Shown: one piece after another, positions 1 to 5,379 of the stretch | How positions within the stretch are numbered: the stretch's first letter is position 1 | Layout: every line of letters starts with the position of its first letter | Assembly: GCA_937888935.1 (NCBI GenBank) | Contig: CALARO010000312.1 | Coordinates: 1-8,533 of the forward strand | Direction: 5' to 3' | From: an uncultured Clostridia bacterium | GTDB lineage: Bacteria > Bacillota > Clostridia > Christensenellales > Borkfalkiaceae | DNA: 8,533 bases | Notes under the pieces: generated by a model | What the model was told of the DNA's origin: nothing | Databases searched by the model: none | The model's input: only the letters and a program-made list of their open reading frames with translations | Program-made: the position numbers and the translations under genes

Positions 1-440
1 TGATACAGAACGGGTTTCCCGGGCGCGTCTTTTCTGCCGCACGGCTCAATCATTTCCAGACCGAGCAGCGTAGTGATCGCATAATCGCTGTTTACGCCGC
101 GCACCGCGTCAAGTTCCGTGCGCGTGATCGGCTGTTTGTACGCGATGATCGCCGCACATTCGAGAATGGTTTTCGTAAATTCCTTTTCCCGGATCGGGTT
201 CAGCACCGCAGCCACTTGCTCTTTATAATCGGGGTTGGTGGCAAGTTGAATTTTATGATTGAAAATAAGCAGGCGAATACCGCAGTTTCCGGAATATTTC
301 TTTTCCAGCTGGCGCACCATCGAATCCATCTGCGCTTTCGTAAGATCGAGTTTTTCGCGCAATAAATCCGTGGGTACGGCGTTTCCCGCCGCAAACAAAA
401 TCGCCTCAATTATATTCGTCGATATCTCCAAGATCGTCAT
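1..440 (-). CDS. scpB: Segregation and condensation protein ScpB (C-terminus outside window)
   Basis: ScpB is the winged-helix partner of the kleisin ScpA in the bacterial SMC (condensin) complex, acting on the nucleoid in chromosome organisation and segregation. About 146 codons are in the window. The protein begins MTILEISTNIIEAILFAAGN and shows the family's N-terminal 'IEA-LF-AG' block at residues 11-19. Later come an AYKQPITRTELDAVRGVNS block and GRKDAPGKPVLY at the window edge, both typical ScpB second winged-helix signatures. Roughly the last 40-50 residues are missing, judging from the usual length near 190. The start is uncertain. ATG at 438-440 has AGGAGG directly against it with no spacer, whereas an in-frame TTG at 429-431 sits 9 bases from that AGGAGG. 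Either start overlaps the 3' end of scpA, which implies translational coupling. Family assignment is by residue pattern and by adjacency to scpA. Confidence 0.93.
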   Translation of the reverse strand, partial: MTILEISTNIIEAILFAAGNAVPTDLLREKLDLTKAQMDSMVRQLEKKYSGNCGIRLLIFNHKIQLATNPDYKEQVAAVLNPIREKEFTKTILECAAIIAYKQPITRTELDAVRGVNSDYAITTLLGLEMIEPCGRKDAPGKPVLY

Positions 441-1221
441 CCTCCTGTTTTTCGTTATTTTTTCTTATCGTAATCGGCGCAAACAAACCGTCTTGTTCCA
501 CCGTCAGATACTGATGTTTTAAAAGTTCGAGCAACGCCTGAAACGTAGTTACGATTTCCGATTTCGGCGCGCGCGGCTCAAATAAATCTTCGAAATTCAC
601 ACATTCTTTCACACGGAAAGCGTCGCGGATATAGCGTATTCTTTCGCGTACCGTAAACGCTTCGCGCGGAATTTCTTTCGGCGGCGGCGCGCTCGCCCGT
701 TCGCTTTCGCGTTTGAGCATCAATTTCGTAAACGCGTCCACAAGCCCGTCCAGCGTGAAATCTTTGTATTTCACCTGCAATTCGCCTACGTCCTTATCGG
801 GTGCTTTGAAGAAATACCCCACCGTTTCACGCTCTTTTAGCTTGTCCGCTTCTTCCTTGATCATCTTGTACTCGTTCAGCGCGCGGATCAGAGCGTCTTT
901 CGGATCTTCTTCGTAGCCGTAATCATCCTCGTCGAAATAATCTTCCACGGGCGGCACAAGGCTGCGTGCCTTGATGTCGATAATCGTGGCGGCGATATTT
1001 AAATATTCGCTCGCCTTTTCCATATCGAGATACGGAAGCCCTTGCATATATGTAAGGAATTGTTCCGTCACCTGCGATACGAAAATATCTTCGATGGCGA
1101 TTTCTTCTTTATTGATGAGATATAATAAAAGATCGAGCGGACCTTCGAAATTATCGAGTACCGTGGTGTAGTCCACTTCCGAGTCAAAATCTTTTACGCT
1201 TTCCGTGGTTAATTTTTCCAA
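406..1221 (-). CDS. scpA: Segregation and condensation protein ScpA (kleisin)
   Basis: ScpA is the kleisin that bridges the SMC ATPase heads and binds ScpB in the chromosome-condensing complex. The 271-residue product has the hallmark FEGPLDLLLYLI at residues 25-36, followed by the conserved DI-VSQVTEQFL and A-EYL-IAA-I-IKAR-L-P segments of the N-terminal SMC-neck binding domain. A charged middle follows, then a C-terminal winged-helix stretch (VTTFQALLELLKHQ). The start is TTG at 1219-1221, with GGAGG six bases upstream and no better in-frame ATG or GTG nearby. About 24 residues precede the FEGP motif, longer than in many homologues, and the C-terminus is a strongly acidic tail (EDDDLGDIDEYN) encoded where scpB begins. 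It lies 83 bases below the M50 protease gene and overlaps scpB. Identity is firm from motifs and context. Confidence 0.96.
   Translation of the reverse strand: MEKLTTESVKDFDSEVDYTTVLDNFEGPLDLLLYLINKEEIAIEDIFVSQVTEQFLTYMQGLPYLDMEKASEYLNIAATIIDIKARSLVPPVEDYFDEDDYGYEEDPKDALIRALNEYKMIKEEADKLKERETVGYFFKAPDKDVGELQVKYKDFTLDGLVDAFTKLMLKRESERASAPPPKEIPREAFTVRERIRYIRDAFRVKECVNFEDLFEPRAPKSEIVTTFQALLELLKHQYLTVEQDGLFAPITIRKNNEKQEDDDLGDIDEYN
438..449 (-). promoter_or_regulatory. scpB ribosome binding site inside scpA coding sequence
   Basis: On the minus strand AGGAGG (441-446) lies within the last codons of scpA and abuts an ATG at 438-440. The normal spacer of about 5-9 bases is absent for this ATG, but an in-frame TTG nine bases further on (429-431) is at usable distance. 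The site therefore marks initiation of scpB within scpA, while leaving the exact initiator codon open. Confidence 0.6.
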
Positions 1222-1304
1222 AACAATCCTCCGAATTCACACATTATATTTTTAAAGCAATTTCAAGCCTTTCAAACGCCCGCCGCGCCGCGCTGCGCAA
1301 AAAT

Positions 1305-2000
1305 TCAATAAAACACAAGTCCCCACAGCGCCGTGATCGGCTTTGCAAAAACGCCCGTGGCAAACGACATGATATAGCCGAGCAGATCGAGATAAGCAAA
1401 AATCGGTTGGCTCGTGAGCCGTAAAAACATTTCGCAAAGATAACTTTCCGCGATCAGTCCGATTAAAATGTAGTAGCCGTATTGCCGCAAAAAACGATAA
1501 AATCCGCCGCGCCGCTTCGATACCGCTTCCACGATGCGAAATCCGTCCAACGGATAGAAAGGCAGCAGATTGAATACGCAGAAGCTCAGCGAAAACGCAA
1601 AAAGGTAATCCGTCAGATAGTATAAAAACTCGTGACCGTACGTTACGGCGGTTGCCGAAAATTCAAATCTGATCGCAAGGATGAAAAGCGGGTAAAACAA
1701 AAACGCCGAAAGATAATTCACAACCACCCCGGCGGCGGAAGTAAGCGCGCAGCCTTTGGTATAATTTTTGAAGTTGTTTTCATTGATCGGCACGGGTTTC
1801 GCCCAACCGAACCCTACAAACACAAAGCAGACAAGTCCCAACGGATCGAAATGCCGCGCGGGATTGAGCGACATTCTTCCCGCCCACTTCGCCGTGGGAT
1901 CGCCGCATTTATAAGCAACGAACGCATGGGCGAATTCGTGAAGCGTAAGCACGACTGTCACGGCGAGGAATTTCGCCAGCATTTCCACAAACCAATCCAT
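1305..2000 (-). CDS. M50 family site-2-type intramembrane zinc metalloprotease
   Basis: This 231-residue polytopic membrane protein belongs to the peptidase M50 (site-2 protease, YwhC-like) family, which cleaves transmembrane segments of substrates inside the lipid bilayer. The zinc-binding HEFAH is at residues 21-25. The family blocks LNPARHFDPLG (45-55) and GFGWAKPVP (63-71) follow. NLLPFYPLDGFRI (144-156) supplies the third zinc ligand, Asp152. Hydrophobic stretches are near 8-30, 54-66, 90-111, 124-146 and 190-220. The usual 'AGP-xN' motif is replaced by AGVVVN (90-95), and the more common 'LPIPPLDG' reads LPFYPLDG. The ATG at 1998-2000 was chosen because AAGGAGG lies nine bases upstream; an in-frame extension to 2072 lacks a ribosome site and would include promoter sequence. 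It is the first gene of a unit with scpA and scpB, a neighbourhood common in Firmicutes. The substrate is unknown; a SpoIVFB-like sporulation role is possible but unproven. Confidence 0.9.
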   Translation of the reverse strand: MDWFVEMLAKFLAVTVVLTLHEFAHAFVAYKCGDPTAKWAGRMSLNPARHFDPLGLVCFVFVGFGWAKPVPINENNFKNYTKGCALTSAAGVVVNYLSAFLFYPLFILAIRFEFSATAVTYGHEFLYYLTDYLFAFSLSFCVFNLLPFYPLDGFRIVEAVSKRRGGFYRFLRQYGYYILIGLIAESYLCEMFLRLTSQPIFAYLDLLGYIMSFATGVFAKPITALWGLVFY

Positions 2001-2043
2001 TTCCGTCCGCCTCCTTCCGTGCTTATTTATAGGTGATAAGATT

Positions 2044-2072
2044 ATTTTACCAAAAAAGAATAAAAAATGCAA
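2044..2072 (-). promoter_or_regulatory. Candidate sigma-A promoter for the M50 protease–scpAB unit
   Basis: Minus-strand TTGCAT (2067-2072) and TAAAAT (2044-2049) are separated by exactly 17 bases, with TGG before the -10 giving an extended TGn element. The -35 matches only about half of TTGACA, but the -10 and spacing are good. Transcription would start near 2037, leaving a leader of about 37 bases that carries the AAGGAGG site. It lies just downstream of the dacF terminator hairpins, as expected for the start of a new unit. Confidence 0.5.
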
Positions 2073-2095
2073 GAATCAAAAAGGAAATTTCAAAG

Positions 2096-2146
2096 AAAAA
2101 AACGCGAAATTCGTAAAAAAAACGAAAATCGCGATTTTTATTTTCG
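2096..2146 (-). terminator. Overlapping intrinsic terminator hairpins after dacF
   Basis: Two hairpins share one arm. The upstream one pairs CGAAAAT (2140-2146) with ATTTTCG (2123-2129) and is followed by eight T residues (2115-2122). The downstream one pairs 2122-2133 with 2103-2114: five pairs, a two-by-two A/A mismatch (plus-strand letters), then five more pairs, with a 7-base loop. It is followed by seven T residues (2096-2102). Because 2123-2129 is used by both, they cannot form together. Either fits a rho-independent terminator ending the dacF transcript about 60-110 bases past its stop codon. Confidence 0.7.
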
Positions 2147-2208
2147 GATTAGCCCGCCGAGGCGGCAAAAATTAGTCGTTTGCGTCCCGCCGCTTCTTTG
2201 CGGAAAAC

Positions 2209-3495
2209 TTATTTTTTGCCGAACCGCCATCCGCGCAGAATGGCTTTGAATCTGTCCGCAAAGCTCGCCCGCTCCGCCGATTCCGCCGCCACGATCGCCA
2301 CGCGATCAATTTCCACGTTGTCTTTATACACGATCAATTCGCCCACCTTGTCGCCCGCGCACACGGGTGCTTCCACATATTCGGGCAGCTCGGCGGAAAG
2401 CGTTACGTTTTCTTTTTCGCCGCGCTTACCGAAAATATACGCGCTTCTTTCCGGCTTTACTGAAATTTCTTCCTTTTTGCCGCCCCTTACGCCCGCTTTT
2501 TGTTCCAGCGGATTATTTCCGTCCGCCACGGTTTTCAAGGCGTAATTCGCAAACGCGTAATCGAACATTCCGCGCACGTCGTCGAAGCGGTGATTGCTCG
2601 TATCTTCGCCGATCACCACCGAAACGAGCCGCATGCCGCCGCGCGCCGCAGTTGCCGCAAGGCAAAACCCCGCTTCGCTCGTAAAGCCGGTCTTTCCGCC
2701 GTCGCACCCCTGATAAAAACGCACGAGCCTGTTTGTGTTCGTGATTTCCGTAATTCTTCCCTTCGGGTGCTGAAATTTTTCCGTCCACACCTTGCAGAGG
2801 TTGAAATATTCTTCGTTTTCGATCAGCTTGCAAAGCATCGCCGAAACGTCTTTCGCGCAGGAATATTGCGGCTCTTTGGGAAGCCCCGTGCAGTTTGCGA
2901 AAAGCGTATCGCTCATGCCGAGCGACTGCGCCTTTTCGTTCATTCTGTTCACAAACGCTTCTTCGCTGCCCGCCACTCTTTCGGCGATCGCCACGCAGGA
3001 ATCGTTCGCCGAACATACCGCAATGCTCTTTAAAAGCTCGCGCACCTTATATTCGCCGCCGCTTTCCAGAAATACCTGCGAGCCGCCCATGCCCGCAGCG
3101 CGCTCGCTCACGCACACCGTTTCGTCCATCGAAAGCGCGCCCGAGCCGATCGCGTCGAACGCGAGAAGCAACGTCATGATTTTGCACATACTCGCAATCG
3201 GCAAACGTTTTCTCTCGTTTTTCGCGTAGATTTCCGTGCCGCTTTTGCTTTCCGCGAGATACGCCGATTTCGCATGCGCGCCCAGCTCGGTTTCGCATAC
3301 GATTTTTTTCGCCGCAGGATAAATTTCGGGGCGATTTTCCGAAAAAATATCGTTTGAAGTTTCCGCGGCTGCCGCAGCATACGCGCCGTTTTTCAGATCG
3401 CCCGCTTTAAACGCCGGCGCAACGCCTTTCGTAAATAACAGCGAAGCGGCAAAAGCCGCGCCCGCAATCAATTTTCCCGTCCTTTTCATATTCAC
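2209..3495 (-). CDS. dacF: D-alanyl-D-alanine carboxypeptidase, DacF/PBP5 type (peptidase S11)
   Basis: This is a penicillin-binding, low-molecular-weight D,D-carboxypeptidase that removes the terminal D-Ala from peptidoglycan stem peptides outside the membrane. In spore formers this class trims cortex or forespore wall. Numbered from the GTG start, the 428-residue product has a signal peptide (about residues 1-40, ending in an alanine-rich stretch). The S11 active-site motifs follow: SMCK (Ser102, Lys105), SAN (162-164) and KTG (268-270). A C-terminal PBP5-like beta domain spans about 330-410, and a basic tail (GWRFGKK) could be a membrane anchor. Length fits the family. The start is GTG 3493-3495 or, equally plausible, ATG 3487-3489; only a weak GGCGG precedes them. 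There are about ten cysteines in the exported part, including Cys104 inside SxxK and Cys161 beside SxN. It follows the SpoIIM-like gene by 36 bases and ends before a terminator. The symbol reflects its sporulation neighbourhood and is less certain than the enzyme class. Confidence 0.93.
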   Translation of the reverse strand: MNMKRTGKLIAGAAFAASLLFTKGVAPAFKAGDLKNGAYAAAAAETSNDIFSENRPEIYPAAKKIVCETELGAHAKSAYLAESKSGTEIYAKNERKRLPIASMCKIMTLLLAFDAIGSGALSMDETVCVSERAAGMGGSQVFLESGGEYKVRELLKSIAVCSANDSCVAIAERVAGSEEAFVNRMNEKAQSLGMSDTLFANCTGLPKEPQYSCAKDVSAMLCKLIENEEYFNLCKVWTEKFQHPKGRITEITNTNRLVRFYQGCDGGKTGFTSEAGFCLAATAARGGMRLVSVVIGEDTSNHRFDDVRGMFDYAFANYALKTVADGNNPLEQKAGVRGGKKEEISVKPERSAYIFGKRGEKENVTLSAELPEYVEAPVCAGDKVGELIVYKDNVEIDRVAIVAAESAERASFADRFKAILRGWRFGKK

Positions 3496-3531
3496 AGTTT
3501 CCGCCGCAAGTATGAAAAATATGCAGATTTC

Positions 3532-4125
3532 TCAGAAAATTTTACTGATCGGGCGAAAAATCACCGCTACAAGCAGCATTTCCGCAATCGCGCACGCCAC
3601 GGCGCATAAGAAAAGCACTAAAAAATAGCAAAGCGCGCCGCACGATCCGCACATCGGCAGTCGTTTTTTGCATACTTCCGTACCGAGTGTACAAGCAATC
3701 GCAAGCAGCGCAAATGTGAGTATTGCCGACGGCAACGCGCAAATAAGAAAAATAAACAAGCCGTTCACGCCGAAGGACGAAAGCAAAATCACGGCGACAA
3801 TCCCGAACGTGTACCCTTTGAAAAACACGATCAGAAACGCAACGGGCAGATAATACGCCGTGAAATACAGCGGAACGATCAGAAGCAGCAACAAAACGAT
3901 CGCGATCAGCCGCTTAAAAAACAATTTGAAAACGGAAGCGGCGAAAATTCCGTCGGTATACGCGCGGCAATATGTGCTGTAATATTGTCTGATCGCCGCA
4001 GGCTTCGAAAGCACAACGCCGAGTATTATGCCTAAGAGAATAGTTACGCCGAAAGCAATCAGCCACGCTTTCCGCCGTTTTAATACGCCGATAGCTTCTT
4101 TAAAACACGAAAAAAGAGCGTCCAT
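3532..4125 (-). CDS. SpoIIM-like polytopic membrane protein (putative stage II sporulation protein M)
   Basis: The 197-residue protein is almost entirely hydrophobic. Likely membrane segments lie near residues 22-40, 72-92, 94-116, 122-148 and 165-190, with an extracytoplasmic loop of about 30 residues after the first. The layout resembles SpoIIM, which with SpoIID and SpoIIP drives septal peptidoglycan remodelling during engulfment: a basic N-terminus, FFKGYTFGI at 101-109, and a helix ending in a prolyl turn (ALPSAIL, 130-136). No residue-level catalytic motif exists in that family, so the call rests on topology, the FKG-TFG segment and neighbours SpoIVB and DacF. Ten cysteines are present. 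Four of them (152, 159, 162, 166) cluster in the loop before the last helix, including a CGSC motif. No convincing ribosome binding site precedes the ATG, which lies inside a hairpin. An unrelated sporulation membrane protein remains possible. Confidence 0.6.
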   Translation of the reverse strand: MDALFSCFKEAIGVLKRRKAWLIAFGVTILLGIILGVVLSKPAAIRQYYSTYCRAYTDGIFAASVFKLFFKRLIAIVLLLLLIVPLYFTAYYLPVAFLIVFFKGYTFGIVAVILLSSFGVNGLFIFLICALPSAILTFALLAIACTLGTEVCKKRLPMCGSCGALCYFLVLFLCAVACAIAEMLLVAVIFRPISKIF

Positions 4126-4146
4126 ACTATCTGTATATGCCGCTCT
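4110..4146 (-). promoter_or_regulatory. Terminator-like hairpin covering the spoIIM-like start codon
   Basis: On the minus strand AGAGCG (4141-4146) pairs with CGCTCT (4115-4120). Inside this, CATA (4136-4139) pairs with TATG (4123-4126), with a small internal loop and a 9-base apical loop. Six T residues (4110-4115) begin at the end of the stem. The ATG of the SpoIIM-like gene (4123-4125) is in the inner stem and the T-run is its codons 4-6. The element could terminate or attenuate the spoIVB transcript, occlude the start codon, or both. It is seen directly in sequence; the function is inferred. Confidence 0.45.
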
Positions 4147-4192
4147 TCTTCCGATTATGACGATTTTCGCCTTTTTTCGCTTTTTTTCGCCG
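4126..4192 (-). other. spoIVB–spoIIM-like intergenic spacer with phased A-tracts
   Basis: This 67-base spacer holds the 5' arm of the start-codon hairpin. Just after the spoIVB stop, GCGAAAA-type units are repeated three times (4164-4190), putting A-tracts of 7, 6 and 4 bases about 9-10 bases apart on the minus strand. No Shine-Dalgarno at a suitable distance from the next ATG was found; the closest purine run, GAAGAAGAG, is about 20 bases away and partly inside the hairpin. Confidence 0.4.
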
Positions 4193-5233
4193 TTATTCCG
4201 CGCTTCTCATCATCGTTTCGATCGAAACGCCGTACCCGCGCGCGGGATCGTTTAAAAATACATGCGTCACCGCGCCGATCAGTTTTCCGTTTTGCAAAAT
4301 CGGACTGCCGCTCATTCCCTGCACGATTCCGCCCGTTTTTTCAAGCAACTCGGGATCGGTGATTTTAATCACGAAATTTTTGTTTCCGCGATTGTTTTTA
4401 TCTACTTTCACCACGTCGATATCGTATTTTTTCGGCGTTTCGCCGTCCACCGTGGAATAAATATACGCGTCGCCGATTGTCACTTCTTCCGCCGTGGCGG
4501 TGTATGCCATAAGATTTCCGTTTAACGCATACGTTTCGTCCACCGTGCCGAAAATGCCGCAATCCGTCACTTTTTCGCCGTTTCCGAAGCGTTCTGAAGT
4601 TAAAAACGCGCCGCGCAATTCCCCGGCCCTGCCGCGAACGCCCTTTTTCACGCCCACAATGCAGCACGAACAGATTTCGCCGCCCGAAAAACTCGTGCCT
4701 CCTTCCGCCGTCACCGGATGCCCGAGCGAACCGAATTTTCTCGTCTGCTTGTCAATATACGTCACCGTTCCGATGCCCGAAACGCTGTCGCGCGCAAGAA
4801 TACCGATTTTAAATTTCCCCGTGATTTTATCCTTTACGGGCGTCCCCGCCACGTCGGCAAGCTCGCCGTTTCTTCGCACGGCAAGAATAGTCTGTTTTCC
4901 GCCGCATAAGGCAATCGTTTCGTTTAATTCCGCGGTATTTCTCACGCGGATTCCCGAAGCTTTTTCGATAATATCGCCCGTTTTCAAACCCGCTTTTGCC
5001 GCAGGAGAAAAGCAGCCGCCTTCGCCAAGCACCTGCGAAAGACCGATCACCTGCGCGCCGCCGATGCCCAGCGTAAACCCCGCCGGCATGCCGCCCACAT
5101 ACACTTCTCTGTGCGAAAAATCGCCGTTTTCGGCATTCGCCGCCCCGATTTTTTGTATGCCCGCCGCGCCCGGTATTCCCGCAGCCACGCATGCCGTAAG
5201 TATTGCGCAGATAAAAAAGCGTCGTTTGCCCAT
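4193..5233 (-). CDS. spoIVB: SpoIVB, sporulation signalling serine protease (S55, PDZ)
   Basis: SpoIVB is made in the forespore, crosses into the intermembrane space and cleaves the SpoIVFA/BofA-held complex, activating pro-sigma-K processing in the mother cell. The 346-residue product starts with GKRR plus a hydrophobic segment (6-29). Residues about 55-130 form a PDZ domain (GIGGAQVIGL to ILAVRRNGE). The S55 protease domain begins at GILARDSVSGIGTVTY. The triad is visible: His172 in LGHPV, Asp293 in ITDPELLEK and Ser308 in VQGMSGSPI. The Asp–Ser spacing of 15 matches the known Bacillus residues D363/S378. The segment after Ser308, GAVTHVFLNDPARGYGVSIE, is near-diagnostic. GHPV in place of the commoner GHGI/GHVI and CSCC at 188-191 are unusual. 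LTAC at 12-15 fits a lipobox. ATG at 5231-5233 was chosen for its GGAGGG site; an in-frame extension to 5287 has none. spo0A, often next, is absent. Confidence 0.96.
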   Translation of the reverse strand: MGKRRFFICAILTACVAAGIPGAAGIQKIGAANAENGDFSHREVYVGGMPAGFTLGIGGAQVIGLSQVLGEGGCFSPAAKAGLKTGDIIEKASGIRVRNTAELNETIALCGGKQTILAVRRNGELADVAGTPVKDKITGKFKIGILARDSVSGIGTVTYIDKQTRKFGSLGHPVTAEGGTSFSGGEICSCCIVGVKKGVRGRAGELRGAFLTSERFGNGEKVTDCGIFGTVDETYALNGNLMAYTATAEEVTIGDAYIYSTVDGETPKKYDIDVVKVDKNNRGNKNFVIKITDPELLEKTGGIVQGMSGSPILQNGKLIGAVTHVFLNDPARGYGVSIETMMRSAE

Positions 5234-5291
5234 TTCCCCTCCGTTTGCCGTAGAAAAACAAAAATAAACTTCCGTTTTCCCTTTCAAGCAT

Positions 5292-5320
5292 TAGGTTGAG
5301 CAAACAAACGCCTTTTATTC
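5292..5320 (-). promoter_or_regulatory. Candidate sigma-F/sigma-G promoter for spoIVB
   Basis: On the minus strand GAATA (5316-5320) fits the sigma-G -35 consensus gHATR. It is followed after 17 bases by CAACCTA (5292-5298), a 5-of-7 match to the -10 CATWHTA. The element lies about 58 bases upstream of the spoIVB start. Known spoIVB genes are transcribed in the forespore by sigma-F and sigma-G, which makes this reading reasonable, but the -10 is imperfect. Confidence 0.3.
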
Positions 5321-5359
5321 GCGTTTCCGTCCGCTTATCCGTGTTTTTACCCGCCGGAA

Positions 5360-5374
5360 TTATCCGCAGGATAA
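5360..5374 (-). repeat. Short inverted repeat downstream of recN
   Basis: TTATCC and GGATAA form a perfect 6-base inverted repeat around a 3-base loop, starting six bases after the recN stop codon. No T-run follows on the minus strand, so it is not a standard intrinsic terminator. It might stabilise a 3' end or be chance. Confidence 0.35.
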
Positions 5375-5379
5375 AAGAA

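Larger units (their letters stand above)
5234..5379 (-). other. recN–spoIVB intergenic region
   Basis: This 146-base gap breaks the otherwise tight tlyA–recN string. It contains a small inverted repeat right after the recN stop, a candidate forespore-sigma promoter, and the spoIVB ribosome site CGGAGGGG a few bases before its ATG. No small open frame with a ribosome site or known RNA was recognised in it. Confidence 0.6.

Noticed and set aside
1243..1275. Promoter upstream of scpA (TATAAT with TTGAAA)
   Set aside because: A perfect minus-strand TATAAT is at 1243-1248, but the two TTGAAA copies are 12 and 21 bases away instead of about 17, so no convincing promoter; scpA is more likely read from the M50 promoter.
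1278..1304. GC-rich segment after the M50 gene as a terminator
   Set aside because: It can form only short GCGC pairings and is not followed by a T-run on the minus strand.
2001..2072. N-terminal extension of the M50 protease to 2072
   Set aside because: The extended start has no ribosome site, overlaps the candidate promoter, and adds residues unlike the family; the ATG at 1998-2000 has a strong AAGGAGG.
2513..3016. Minus-strand 167-codon frame inside dacF
   Set aside because: It is Arg-rich, out of frame with the clear carboxypeptidase, and spans its active-site motifs; frame shadow.
3508..3514. CATACTT as a sporulation -10 element before dacF
   Set aside because: There is no matching -35 at 16-18 bases, and a start from it would leave almost no leader or ribosome site before the dacF initiator.
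4494..5267. 257-codon plus-strand open frame opposite spoIVB
   Set aside because: It is proline/serine-rich low-complexity translation lying antisense to an intact SpoIVB protease; no start signals or family pattern.
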